Notes under the pieces: generated by a model
The model's input: only the letters and a program-made list of their open reading frames with translations
What the model was told of the DNA's origin: nothing
Databases searched by the model: none
Made by a program: the position numbers and the translations under genes
Shown: one piece after another, positions 29,540 through 37,977 of the stretch
Layout of the letters: each line of letters starts with the position of its first letter
Numbering within the stretch: the first letter of the stretch is position 1
DNA from: Lactococcus garvieae
Lineage (GTDB): Bacteria > Bacillota > Bacilli > Lactobacillales > Streptococcaceae
DNA: 64,000 bases
NCBI RefSeq assembly: GCF_016027715.1
Contig: NZ_CP065691.1
Coordinates: forward strand, 2,017,954 to 2,081,953
Reading direction: 5' to 3'

Positions 29540-29558
29540 TGCTATAATATATCTTATG
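29540..29558 (+). promoter_or_regulatory. Extended -10 promoter, probable leaderless start of tmk
   Basis: TG (29540-29541), one base, TATAAT (29543-29548), then 7 bases to ATG 29556. No Shine-Dalgarno is present. Confidence 0.55.
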
Positions 29559-30185
29559 AGTGGAATACTAATTAGCTTGGAAGGGCCAGATGGAGCTGGA
29601 AAAACAACAGTTTTACAAAAAATACTTCCAGAACTAGAGAGATCGCAATATAAAGTGGTCTCCACACGCGAGCCTGGGGGTGTGCGTGTAGCAGAAGAAA
29701 TTCGCAATATAATTCTCAGTACAGAGAATACGGAGATAGATAGTAAGACCGAGTTAATGCTCTTTGCAGCAGCAAGACGTCTACATATGCAAACCAAAAT
29801 GCTGCCTGCTCTTGAGGCAGGTAAGTTAGTAATTGTAGACCGATTTATTGATTCGTCTGTTGCCTATCAAGGTTACGGACGTGAACTTGGTGTTCAACCT
29901 GTAAACTGGCTTAATGAATTTGCAACAGATGGTCTTAAACCAGATTTGACATTATATTTCGATATTGATACAGATGTTGCACTTGAACGTATTATGAAAA
30001 ATAGAGCAGATGAGGTCAATCGTCTTGATTTAGAACGTGCAGACATGCATCGAAAAGTCAGAAAAGGCTATCTGGAAATCGTGAAAAACGAACCAGAGCG
30101 CTTTGTTACGATAGATGCTAGTCAAGAACTGGAAGCAGTTGTTGCAGAAGCATTATCTGTAATAAAAAATAGATTTCATTTGTAA
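29556..30185 (+). CDS. tmk: Thymidylate kinase
   Basis: 209 residues. P-loop [14 protein letters not shown] near residue 8, the DR(F/Y) motif [15 protein letters not shown] near 92, and the lid region are complete. It phosphorylates dTMP to dTDP. It is the first gene of the conserved tmk-holB-ricT-yabA-rsmI run, linking nucleotide supply to the replication clamp loader. The ATG follows a -10 box directly, without a ribosome site. Confidence 0.96.
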   Translation: MSGILISLEGPDGAGKTTVLQKILPELERSQYKVVSTREPGGVRVAEEIRNIILSTENTEIDSKTELMLFAAARRLHMQTKMLPALEAGKLVIVDRFIDSSVAYQGYGRELGVQPVNWLNEFATDGLKPDLTLYFDIDTDVALERIMKNRADEVNRLDLERADMHRKVRKGYLEIVKNEPERFVTIDASQELEAVVAEALSVIKNRFHL

Positions 30186-30210
30186 CAAAATTTCAAAGAA
30201 AGGAGTTTTC

Positions 30211-31074
30211 ATGAATATCGCGGAAATTCAACCGGCACTTTTTGAACGTTTTCGTTATGTATTACAAGCGAATAAGCTGAGCCATGCTTATTTATTCAGT
30301 GGAGGTTTTGGCAGTTTCGATATGGCCATTTGGTTAAGTCAAGCGATTTTTTGTGAAAATCCTACACAGGGCTTGCCTTGTGAAGAGTGCCGACACTGTC
30401 GCCTCGTTGCAGCGGAGAAATTTGCTGATCTACACGTTATTCGTCCAGATGGACAAACGATAAAGACTGGGCAAATTCGTGACTTAGCTGAAGTTTTTAG
30501 TCAGTCAGGTTTCGAGAGTGCTCAGAAGGTTGTTCTGATTACGGAAGCGGAGAAGATGAATAGTAATGCAGCAAATGCTTTGCTGAAATCAATTGAGGAA
30601 CCAGACAAGGCAACGCATGTCTTTTTACTGACTGAAAATGAAAATTTAATTTTACCAACCATAAAGTCCCGAACGCAAGTGTTTAGCTTTCCGAAGAATA
30701 GTCACTACTTACAAGAAGCGCTTGAAAAAAATGGTGCCCTAAAAACACAAGCAGAGCTCCTCAGTCGCATCTGTAATTCACTGGAAGAAGCGCAAGAAAT
30801 TGCTGGTGCCGCATGGTTCACAGAACTTCTAAATAAAGTGCAACAGTTGATAAAATTATTAAAAAATGACCCTAGAGAAGCTTTCCTCTATATTTCTAAT
30901 ATAACGGAAAACATTGAGGAAAAAGAGAGGCAGAGTTTTATTTTTGCCTTACTCTTGGAACTCTTTAATCAAGAGAAGATGCCAACTTTAACGCAAAGAA
31001 CTTTTCAAGCAGAAAAAATGTGGAAAAGCAATGTTCGCTTTGGCGCTTGCTTAGAATACATCGTACTGAAATAG
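30211..31074 (+). CDS. holB: DNA polymerase III subunit delta' (HolB)
   Basis: 287 residues of clamp-loader AAA+ fold. The Walker A region is degenerate (SGGFGSFDMA), as expected for delta'. The zinc site is seen as CENPTQGLPCEECRHC near residues 50-65. NSNAANALLKSIEEP near residue 115 corresponds to the SRC/sensor region. It assembles with the tau/gamma and delta subunits to load the beta clamp. AAAGGAG precedes the ATG. Twelve bases separate it from ricT. Confidence 0.92.
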   Translation: MNIAEIQPALFERFRYVLQANKLSHAYLFSGGFGSFDMAIWLSQAIFCENPTQGLPCEECRHCRLVAAEKFADLHVIRPDGQTIKTGQIRDLAEVFSQSGFESAQKVVLITEAEKMNSNAANALLKSIEEPDKATHVFLLTENENLILPTIKSRTQVFSFPKNSHYLQEALEKNGALKTQAELLSRICNSLEEAQEIAGAAWFTELLNKVQQLIKLLKNDPREAFLYISNITENIEEKERQSFIFALLLELFNQEKMPTLTQRTFQAEKMWKSNVRFGACLEYIVLK

Positions 31075-31086
31075 GAAGAAGAAACT

Positions 31087-31860
31087 ATGATTTATGAAGT
31101 AGAGTTTACTCATGGAGAACAGAATACTTTTGTAGGTGGCCACGAAGAGTTTGCGCCAAGAACTCCAGTGATTATTCAAAATGCTAAAGGCAAATCTTAT
31201 GGTCGTGTGATGAAGCAGTTGCCACCAGATAGCAAAGTTGATATATCAGGTGAAATTGTTCGAGCAATAGGAAAAGAAGATCAGGAAATGATTGAGGCGA
31301 CAGAACAACTTTCATATCAAGCCTGTCTCACGATTCGCCAGATTGTAGCTGCCAATGGAATTGACATGAAAATCACAGATGCAGCTTATAATTTAAATCA
31401 AAGTCAACTTTTTGTCTCGTTCACATCAGAGAATAGAGTAGACTTCCGTGCTCTGCTTAAAGAGCTAGCTGCAACTTTTAGAACACGGATCGAGCTTAGA
31501 CAAATCGGTGCGCGTGATGCTGCCAAGATTTATGGTGGGGTTGGGCCATGTGGTCGTCCTTTATGTTGTTCGGAATTTATCTATGAGTTTCCGAATGTTT
31601 CCATTAAGATGGCTAAAAATCAGTCTTTATCTTTGAAACAAAGCAAACTTAATGGGCTTTGTGGGCGTTTGATGTGCTGTCTTTCTTATGAAGATGAATT
31701 TTACCGTGAAGCACGTAAAAATTTCCCTGATTTTGGTGAACATATTGTGACAGATGAAGGCGAAGGAAAAGTTATTGGACTTAATATTTTGAACAATAGA
31801 GTCAAACTGCGACTGGAAAATACAATAAAAGAATTCGACATTTCAGAAGTAAAAGTTTAA
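31087..31860 (+). CDS. ricT: RicT/YaaT (PSP1-domain Fe-S regulatory protein)
   Basis: 257 residues. The PSP1 domain holds the conserved Cys-rich signatures GPCGRPLCC near residue 155 and LNGLCGRLMCCLSYEDEF near 190, which bind Fe-S clusters in the Ric complex of Bacillus (RNA maturation with RNase Y). Other Ric partners are not in this window. It lies between holB and yabA as in many Firmicutes. Confidence 0.92.
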   Translation: MIYEVEFTHGEQNTFVGGHEEFAPRTPVIIQNAKGKSYGRVMKQLPPDSKVDISGEIVRAIGKEDQEMIEATEQLSYQACLTIRQIVAANGIDMKITDAAYNLNQSQLFVSFTSENRVDFRALLKELAATFRTRIELRQIGARDAAKIYGGVGPCGRPLCCSEFIYEFPNVSIKMAKNQSLSLKQSKLNGLCGRLMCCLSYEDEFYREARKNFPDFGEHIVTDEGEGKVIGLNILNNRVKLRLENTIKEFDISEVKV

Positions 31861-31896
31861 AAATCGATAGTATCTAGATAATTTATGGGGGAAATT

Positions 31897-32226
31897 ATGA
31901 CTGATAAGAATGAGATTTATGTGCAATTAGGATTACTGGAAGAAAGTTTAGCTTATACTTTAAGCCAAATTTCGACAGTACGTCATGCACTAGATGAATC
32001 ATTAAAAGAAAATGCGACAATTCGCATGGAAAATGAAAAATTGCGTGAGCGTTTAGCTCATGTTGAGAAAAAAGAAGAGGAAGCCAGTTCAAAATCCAAA
32101 AATGAACCCAATCCAAATCTCATCCAAATTTTTAATGAAGGTTTTCATGTTTGCCACTTGCATTATGCAGAACGATTGCAAGATGGTGAAAACTGTTTGG
32201 ACTGTTTGGAGTTACTATATAGATGA
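31897..32226 (+). CDS. yabA: Replication initiation control protein YabA
   Basis: 109 residues. A coiled coil (about 8-65) leads, by a Ser/Lys linker, to a zinc-binding C-terminal domain with [20 protein letters not shown]. It restrains DnaA and touches the beta clamp. I chose ATG 31897 because GGGGGAA lies just upstream; an in-frame ATG at 31885 overlaps that site. The stop overlaps the start of rsmI (ATGA). Confidence 0.92.
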   Translation: MTDKNEIYVQLGLLEESLAYTLSQISTVRHALDESLKENATIRMENEKLRERLAHVEKKEEEASSKSKNEPNPNLIQIFNEGFHVCHLHYAERLQDGENCLDCLELLYR

Positions 32227-33089
32227 TCAATATACAAAAAAGTTTCAAGGGGAAATGTGAAGCGGGTAAACTTTACCTGGTGCCTACCCCGATTGGAAAT
32301 ATGCAAGACATGACTTTACGAGCTTTGGAAACGCTCCGTAGTGTCGACTTGGTTGCGAGTGAAGATACACGAAACACGCAAAAACTTTTAAATCATTTTG
32401 AAATTAAGGTGGCGCAAGAATCTTTTCATGAGCATAATTCATTTGATAAAATTCCGAAACTACTTGATTTCCTTCTATCCGGAAAATCACTGGCTCAGGT
32501 ATCTGATGCCGGGATGCCTTCAATATCAGACCCAGGCCACGACTTAGTGGTAGAAGCAATCAAGTTGAATATTGACGTGGTAGCTCTGCCTGGTGCATCA
32601 GCTGGGATTACAGCCCTCATTGCTTCAGGATTAGTGCCACAGCCGCATATTTTTTACGGCTTCTTGCCTCGGAAAAAAGGAGAGCAAAAAAAGTTTTTGG
32701 AAACAAAAGTAGCTTATCCGGAAACCCAAATTTTCTATGAGTCGCCTTACCGGGTAGCGGAGACTTTAGAAAATATAGCATCGGTTTATGGTGATCGACA
32801 AGTTGCTTTGGTAAGAGAATTAACAAAGATATATGAAGAATACCGACGCGGTAAAATTTCTGAAATTTTACTCTCATTAAAAGAGCAGCCTATCAAAGGA
32901 GAGTGTTTGATTATTGTTTCAGGTTTTGATGGGGAGATGGTTTCTGAAGAAGAATCCGAAACGACTCCGCTAGAAGCTGTTCTAGCTCTTGTTGACGCAG
33001 GAATGAAACCTAACGTAGCTATTAAGCAAATAGCAAAAGAACGTGATTTAGTGAGACAAGAGCTTTATGCCCAATACCATGATTTATAA
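32223..33089 (+). CDS. rsmI: 16S rRNA (cytidine1402-2'-O)-methyltransferase RsmI
   Basis: 288 residues of tetrapyrrole-methylase fold. [24 protein letters not shown] is the signature start; [16 protein letters not shown] near 97 and [16 protein letters not shown] near 125 form the SAM site. It methylates the ribose of C1402 in the ribosomal decoding centre. It is the last gene of the tmk run and overlaps yabA by 4 bases. Confidence 0.95.
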   Translation: MINIQKSFKGKCEAGKLYLVPTPIGNMQDMTLRALETLRSVDLVASEDTRNTQKLLNHFEIKVAQESFHEHNSFDKIPKLLDFLLSGKSLAQVSDAGMPSISDPGHDLVVEAIKLNIDVVALPGASAGITALIASGLVPQPHIFYGFLPRKKGEQKKFLETKVAYPETQIFYESPYRVAETLENIASVYGDRQVALVRELTKIYEEYRRGKISEILLSLKEQPIKGECLIIVSGFDGEMVSEEESETTPLEAVLALVDAGMKPNVAIKQIAKERDLVRQELYAQYHDL

Positions 33090-33116
33090 AAAAAGCAGTG
33101 CTGGCTTTTTTTTTTT
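33088..33116 (+). terminator. Intrinsic terminator after rsmI
   Basis: AAAAAAAGC, short loop, GCTTTTTTTTTTT. Confidence 0.75.
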
Positions 33117-33217
33117 ACTTTTAAAATAGAAGAAACTTTATTTCCAAACTTAGAGAAAAGTAAATTGTATAGATTATGTTAAAATCAAAAAGTGAGTAAA
33201 AAGGAAGTGGAGATATA

Positions 33218-34060
33218 ATGAAAAAAAATAAGATTCTTACCTTACTAGCTTTGAGCGCAGCTGGCCTTACTCTTTTGGCGGCTTGCTCAGATTCAAGTAA
33301 AAATACAAGCGACACGCAAAAAAAGACAACGACAGTAAATATAGCAATATCTGGTTCATCAAATCCTTATGAATACACTAAGGATGGTCAGCTGACAGGC
33401 TATGAATATGATATTTTGAAAAAAGTAGATGAGCAACTGCCACAATATACATTTAAGTTTCAGACCTATGATGACAGTGCCATATTAGCAGCCTTAGATG
33501 CGGGACGAGCAGATATTGGGGTAAACATTTACGGTAAAACAAAAGCCCGTGAAGAAAAGTATCTCTTTAGCTACCCCACAACTCAAGGAATCAATGCAAT
33601 CTTCTCAAATGATAAAGATAAAATAACAACTATCGAAGGACTTGTAGGGAAAAAGACTGAAATTCCAACGGGGACAAACTATGGTGATATCATGGATCAA
33701 TGGAACAACTCTAACCCCGATAAAAAGATTACAGTAGATTATTCAAAGCGTGGCTTAGCAGAGCGTCTGCAAGCATTATCTGATGGACAGATGGATTTCA
33801 TCTTTGCATCAAAATCAGCGGCTGAAAATCTTGTGAAAGAACATGCAGTAACAGGTATTTCTGATACGGTGCCTACTGATCTTGAAAAATACCCTGAGTT
33901 TAAGACTTATACTTATTATATACTCGATAATAGCCAAACCCAGCTTCAAAAAGATCTCAATGAGGAAATCAAAAAAATGGCTGAGGAAGGTTATTTAAAA
34001 GAGCTTTCTCAAAAATATTTTGGTGGTGATCAAGTTCCAGGTATGGAACAATATAAATAA
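33218..34060 (+). CDS. Amino-acid ABC transporter substrate-binding lipoprotein (second orphan)
   Basis: 280 residues with a lipoprotein signal, the lipobox LAAC and Cys at residue 23. A low-complexity Ser/Thr/Lys linker follows, then the family 3 solute-binding fold (VNIAISGSSNPYEYTKDGQLTGYEYDI; ALDAGRADIGVNIYGKTKAREEKYLFS). It should bind a polar amino acid outside the cell. No permease or ATPase gene is adjacent. GGAAGTGGAGATATA precedes the ATG. It shares little sequence with the orphan at 414. Confidence 0.83.
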   Translation: MKKNKILTLLALSAAGLTLLAACSDSSKNTSDTQKKTTTVNIAISGSSNPYEYTKDGQLTGYEYDILKKVDEQLPQYTFKFQTYDDSAILAALDAGRADIGVNIYGKTKAREEKYLFSYPTTQGINAIFSNDKDKITTIEGLVGKKTEIPTGTNYGDIMDQWNNSNPDKKITVDYSKRGLAERLQALSDGQMDFIFASKSAAENLVKEHAVTGISDTVPTDLEKYPEFKTYTYYILDNSQTQLQKDLNEEIKKMAEEGYLKELSQKYFGGDQVPGMEQYK

Positions 34061-34086
34061 AAAGTGCCTAAGCACTTTTTATTTTT
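34059..34086. terminator. Bidirectional terminator between the solute-binding protein and the 59-codon gene
   Basis: AAAAAGTGC, CTAA, GCACTTTTT, with T runs on both strands. The minus-strand gene stops inside it. Confidence 0.85.
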
Positions 34087-34264
34087 AACAATGTCCGTCC
34101 ACGTTCTCATTAATCCAATATTGATTTTCCTCGTCAAAAACACGGAGATGAGGATTGTTGTGGATAAAAAGAAGAACATCTTCCCGGCTTAAACCGCTAA
34201 ACTTAACGGCTGCACCTAAAGTTACGACTTCCATATTTTCGAGAGCATTACGTAAATTTTCCAT
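34085..34264 (-). CDS. Small 59-residue protein, helix-turn-helix-like, leaderless
   Basis: I do not recognise a named family. The frame reads MENLRNALENMEVVTLGAAV, then KFSGLSREDVLLFIHNNP, then a strand-turn-strand HLRVFDEENQYWIN and a polar end. The order short helix, helix-turn-helix (AAVKFSGLSREDVLLFI) and small wing suggests a minimal winged-helix DNA-binding domain. It has its own promoter and shares a bidirectional terminator, which supports a real gene. There is no Shine-Dalgarno: TATAAT ends 5 bases before the ATG. The protein is acidic overall. Confidence 0.65.
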   Translation of the reverse strand: MENLRNALENMEVVTLGAAVKFSGLSREDVLLFIHNNPHLRVFDEENQYWINENVDGHC

Positions 34265-34275
34265 AGTTTATTATA
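34262..34275 (-). promoter_or_regulatory. -10 box abutting the ATG of the 59-codon gene
   Basis: Read on the minus strand: TATAAT (34275-34270), 5 bases, ATG. No ribosome-binding site fits. Confidence 0.5.
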
Positions 34276-34356
34276 GCTTTTTTTCCCAAATATGAGAAAA
34301 GAAAGAATAAATGTCTCGGTTTTTTAGGCAATTTGTCTAAAAAAAAGAATTTCTAC

Positions 34357-34385
34357 TTGATTTTCACTCGCAAATTTTATAAAAT
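34357..34385 (+). promoter_or_regulatory. Mevalonate kinase promoter
   Basis: TTGATT (34357-34362), 17 bases, TAAAAT (34380-34385), about 40 bases before the start codon. Confidence 0.6.
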
Positions 34386-34426
34386 TGTCAAGTACCTTTG
34401 CGTACGTTAATGGAGAATTTATAGTT

Positions 34427-35359
34427 ATGACTACAAATAAAATGGGCACAGGAACGGCTCATTCCAAATTAATTTTGATTGGGGAGCACTCAGTCGTTTA
34501 TGGCCAACCTGCTATTGCGCTTCCAGTGACGATTTTGAAGACAACCGTTACGATTTCTTCTATCAAATATGGACAATACATTGAAAATAATGAATCACGT
34601 CGCAGACTAGATGTGCTCGGAGATGAATTTGAGGGGGTACGCCAACTTATTTTACGTCTTTTAGAGAAATTTGATTCTGTAAGACTTCCGTTCTCGTTAG
34701 AAATTGATTCGAATATTCCTCTAGGGCGTGGTTTAGGAGCATCTGCGGCTTTAGCTACAGCCATCACACGTGCTTTTTATGATTTCTTTGATGCTAAGCT
34801 GACCGATGAAGTACTTTTATCTTTTGCTAATTTCTCAGAAAACATCACGCATGGTCGTTCATCAGGTATAGATGTGGCAACTGTAAACTCTGAGCTACCG
34901 CTTTGGTTTATTAAGGGCCAAACGGCAGAACCTTTTGACTTGAATCTTTCGGGCTATCTGGTGATTGGTGATTCAGGCGTACACGGCTTTACGAGCCAAG
35001 CTATCAGCATGGTAAGAGAAAAATTAACAGACGATAAGATAAAAGCCCAAGGGCATATTAATCATCTGGGAGAGCTTTCTAAAGCCTCAAAAGATTTCTT
35101 GATGACAAATAAATTGGAAGAACTTGGGCAAGTGATGAATCATGCGCATGCCAATCTCTCCGCTTTAGGTGTATCACACCCTCGTTTAGATACGCTTGTA
35201 GATACAGCCTTAAGAAATGGTGCCCTTGGTGCCAAACTCACGGGCTCAGGTCTCGGAGGAGTTATGGTGGCCTTGGCTGCTAATGAAAAAGATGCTATCC
35301 ATATTAGCCAAAAATTATTAAAAAATGGTGCTAAAAACACATGGATTTACTCTGTTTAA
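34427..35359 (+). CDS. mvk: Mevalonate kinase
   Basis: 310 residues of the GHMP kinase family. KLILIGEHSVVYGQPAIALP is the N-terminal signature, PLGRGLGASAALATA near residue 103 the phosphate loop, and KLTGSGLGGVMVALA the third motif. It phosphorylates mevalonate, the first kinase step towards isoprenoids. I prefer ATG 34427, with GGAG 11 bases upstream; the frame continues upstream without a better start. A terminator and a universal stress gene separate it from the other mevalonate genes. Confidence 0.93.
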   Translation: MTTNKMGTGTAHSKLILIGEHSVVYGQPAIALPVTILKTTVTISSIKYGQYIENNESRRRLDVLGDEFEGVRQLILRLLEKFDSVRLPFSLEIDSNIPLGRGLGASAALATAITRAFYDFFDAKLTDEVLLSFANFSENITHGRSSGIDVATVNSELPLWFIKGQTAEPFDLNLSGYLVIGDSGVHGFTSQAISMVREKLTDDKIKAQGHINHLGELSKASKDFLMTNKLEELGQVMNHAHANLSALGVSHPRLDTLVDTALRNGALGAKLTGSGLGGVMVALAANEKDAIHISQKLLKNGAKNTWIYSV

Positions 35360-35371
35360 ACTGAAAATATA

Positions 35372-35411
35372 AGAAAACCTTTGGAAATAGCGTATTTTCG
35401 AGGGTTTTTAT
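35372..35411 (+). terminator. Intrinsic terminator after mvk
   Basis: AAAACC and GAAATA pair with TATTTTC and GGTTTTT around a short loop, with an internal bulge. Confidence 0.7.
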
Positions 35412-35453
35412 TTACTCTAAACATCAAAAAAATTACTTCTAAATGCAAGGCGC

Positions 35454-35482
35454 TTCCATTTACTAGATGAAAGCATTATAAT
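35454..35482 (+). promoter_or_regulatory. Universal stress gene promoter
   Basis: TTCCAT, 17 bases, TATAAT (35477-35482). Confidence 0.5.
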
Positions 35483-35507
35483 GTAGTCAAGTGATGGAGG
35501 TGACACC

Positions 35508-35924
35508 ATGAGTAATTATAAAAAAGTATTAGTGCCCCTTGATGGATCAGAAAACTCGTATAAAGCGCTTCGTGAAGCAGCAGAAATCGCGCGATTCAAT
35601 AATGATGAACTTTTTATTTTGACAGTTCAAGATGATGGGAGTTTGTACGGGCATGCTTTACCCATTCTCAAACAGAATTACACAAAAGCTTCAGAGATGA
35701 TTCTGCAAAAAGCACTGGATATTGTAAAAGATATTCTCAACCCACAAACTTTTGTGGTGGTAGGATCTCCCAAAAGGCAAATTGTTGAATTTGCGACAGA
35801 ACAAAAAGCAGATCTAATCGTGATAGGAGCCACCGGTTCAAATTATTTTGAACGGATGACGTTAGGCTCTACCACGGCCTATGTTGTAAACCACGCACCT
35901 TGCCATGTTACAGTGGTAAGGTGA
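35508..35924 (+). CDS. Universal stress protein, UspA family
   Basis: 138 residues. The fold starts KVLVPLDGSENSYKALREAAEIA and ends with the nucleotide-binding loop GATGSNYFERMTLGSTTAYVVNHAPCHVTVV (ATP-binding type, G-2x-G-9x-G-S/T). It is probably a cytosolic ATP-binding stress protein of undefined client. TGGAGG precedes the ATG. It has its own promoter and terminator within the mevalonate region, so it is likely a separate unit. Confidence 0.88.
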   Translation: MSNYKKVLVPLDGSENSYKALREAAEIARFNNDELFILTVQDDGSLYGHALPILKQNYTKASEMILQKALDIVKDILNPQTFVVVGSPKRQIVEFATEQKADLIVIGATGSNYFERMTLGSTTAYVVNHAPCHVTVVR

Positions 35925-35963
35925 GAGTCAGGATGTATGCCATAGAACAATGTGAGTAAAACC

Positions 35964-35993
35964 CCAATCGCCACCGTAAGTGGTGATTTTTTA
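35964..35993 (+). terminator. Intrinsic terminator after the universal stress gene
   Basis: AATCGCCAC, CGTAA, GTGGTGATT with one G-T pair, then T. Confidence 0.75.
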
Positions 35994-36058
35994 ATATCTT
36001 CAGGTAGGACGAGTCAAGATAGAAATAAAAACGAGAAATAGCTAAATCCCACTCCCTT

Positions 36059-36067
36059 TGTTATAAT
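36059..36067 (+). promoter_or_regulatory. mvaD promoter, extended -10
   Basis: TG, one base, TATAAT, with a leader of about 30 bases and an AAGAGGAAAAA ribosome site. Confidence 0.55.
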
Positions 36068-36101
36068 AAGAGAGATAAACTCACAAGAGGAAAAATGAAG
36101 A

Positions 36102-37049
36102 ATGAATGAATTTACTGTAAGAGCACATACGAACATTGCTCTGATTAAATATTGGGGTAAAGCAGATGTAACTATGAATATCCCGACGACAAGCTCCTTA
36201 TCAATGACTTTGGATCAATTTTACACAACCACATCTGTGGCTTTTTCTGAACATGATCAATTGATTCTCAATGGAAACGACATCGATGCAACCCGAGTGC
36301 ATAACTTTTTAGATATGTTGCGAGCAAAGCATGGTGATTTTCCAGGTATTTTAGTGACCTCAGAAAATCATGTGCCTACTGCTGCGGGGTTAGCTTCATC
36401 AGCATCAAGCTTTGCAGCCTTAACAGGAGCTATGTTTGGACTTTTAGAGTTACCTGCAGATTTGACTGAAATGTCCCGCATTGCACGGCGTGGTTCTGGT
36501 TCAGCATCGCGTTCTATTTTTGGAAATTTTGCCATTTGGAATAAGGGGGAAGATGATGCTTCATCCTATGCAGAAAGTTTCTATGATGAGGATATCAACC
36601 TGTCAATGATTGTAGCTGAAATCTCAAGTGCGCAAAAGAAAATGTCTTCAACAAAAGGGATGCAACTTGCACAAACTGCACCAACTTATAGTGCATGGGT
36701 TGAAAAATCAGCGCGTCAGTTGGAAGAAATGAAAGCAGCAATACGTCAAGCCGATATTGAAAAGATTGGGCTTATTGCTGAGGATAATGCTTTAGGCATG
36801 CATCAGCAAAACCGTTTGTGTGCAGAACCCTTTGATTATTTTACAGAAGATACACAACGTATTGTGGCTTTTGCACAGGACTGCTATAAAGCAGGGCTAC
36901 TCGCTTTTGTGACGATTGATGCAGGGCCAAATGTTAAGATAATTACTGATCGTGCGACAGAAAATGTCCTTTTAGAAAAATTCCGTGAGAATTTCCCCGA
37001 AATTACTTTTGACCTTGCACATGCAGGAGGCGGCCTTGAATACTTATAA
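36102..37049 (+). CDS. mvaD: Diphosphomevalonate decarboxylase
   Basis: 315 residues, GHMP family. VRAHTNIALIKYWGKAD is the family start. TAAGLASSASSFAALT near residue 90 is the phosphate loop, and RRGSGSASRSIFGNFAIW the following motif. It converts mevalonate diphosphate to isopentenyl diphosphate. First gene of the mvaD-mvaK2-fni operon. Its last codons overlap the ribosome site and start of the next gene. Confidence 0.95.
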   Translation: MNEFTVRAHTNIALIKYWGKADVTMNIPTTSSLSMTLDQFYTTTSVAFSEHDQLILNGNDIDATRVHNFLDMLRAKHGDFPGILVTSENHVPTAAGLASSASSFAALTGAMFGLLELPADLTEMSRIARRGSGSASRSIFGNFAIWNKGEDDASSYAESFYDEDINLSMIVAEISSAQKKMSSTKGMQLAQTAPTYSAWVEKSARQLEEMKAAIRQADIEKIGLIAEDNALGMHQQNRLCAEPFDYFTEDTQRIVAFAQDCYKAGLLAFVTIDAGPNVKIITDRATENVLLEKFRENFPEITFDLAHAGGGLEYL

Positions 37050-37977
37050 GACAGATGTTCCAGGGAAGCTTTTTATTGCTGGTGAGTATGCAGTTACACG
37101 CCCGGGTGGCTTAGCACTCGTAACTAGCCTTGAAAGTGATTTTCAAGTAAGTATTTCAGCAACCTCAGGGCCCTCTCTTTTGCACAGCAATGTGGATATG
37201 CCAGACAGTTCTTTCTCAATCAAGGATTTTCAAGCGGATCGAACAGGGCCTTGGAACTTTGCTATGACAGCTATTGAGTATGTTTTAAAAGAAGCTCCCC
37301 TCCATCAAGATTTTCATCTTGATATTAAAAGTGGTTTGGGCTACGGTGAAAATAAGAAAGGCTATGGCTCATCGGCTTGTGTTGTGGTGGGTGTTGTGAA
37401 TGCTTTGAATGCTTTTTTTCATTTGAATCTACCACTTGCCAAACGATTTGAGATTGCTGCTCAGGCTCACTATGATGTCCAAGGCAGTGGTTCACGTGGG
37501 GATGTTGCTGCTATTATGTATGGCGGCAGTATTTTCTATGAAAATCACCAACGTGTCATACCGATAAATATTCCTTGGTCAGCTTATGTGGTGCAAACAA
37601 ATAAATCTGCCAAAACAGGAGAAAAGCTCAAACAAAAACTCTCCGATGAATTTTTTACTAAAAGTGATGAGTTAGTAATTGAGATCAGTACAGCGATTGA
37701 TATGAAAGACTTTGAACTCTTCAAAGAAAAACTTCTGGAAAATCAACTGCTTCTTATTGAACACCAAGCCAAGGGGTATATGACAGATCAGTTGGCCTTG
37801 GCTCTCAATATTATTAATAGCCAACCAGAGTTTGCAGGAAAGATTTCAGGAGCAGGGTTTGGAGAAAATATTATTCTTTTTGCAAAAAATGAAGAAAATA
37901 TAGCTGAATTAAAAGTGGTTCTGGAAGAAGAAGGCATGAAACTTGAAAAAGCAAGAATAGGAAAGCAAAATGACTAA
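37036..37977 (+). CDS. mvaK2: Phosphomevalonate kinase
   Basis: 313 residues, GHMP family: VPGKLFIAGEYAVTRPGGLALV at the start, GYGSSACVVVGVVNAL near residue 107 and KISGAGFGENIILFA near the end. It phosphorylates phosphomevalonate. I place the start at TTG 37036 because AGGAGG lies 5 bases upstream; the in-frame ATG at 37021 has no ribosome site. The gene overlaps mvaD by 14 bases and fni by 8. Confidence 0.92.
   Translation: MNTYKTDVPGKLFIAGEYAVTRPGGLALVTSLESDFQVSISATSGPSLLHSNVDMPDSSFSIKDFQADRTGPWNFAMTAIEYVLKEAPLHQDFHLDIKSGLGYGENKKGYGSSACVVVGVVNALNAFFHLNLPLAKRFEIAAQAHYDVQGSGSRGDVAAIMYGGSIFYENHQRVIPINIPWSAYVVQTNKSAKTGEKLKQKLSDEFFTKSDELVIEISTAIDMKDFELFKEKLLENQLLLIEHQAKGYMTDQLALALNIINSQPEFAGKISGAGFGENIILFAKNEENIAELKVVLEEEGMKLEKARIGKQND

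Noticed and set aside
35925-36101. Hidden small gene between the universal stress gene and mvaD
   Set aside because: Only a terminator hairpin and the mvaD promoter are visible; no frame with start signals.
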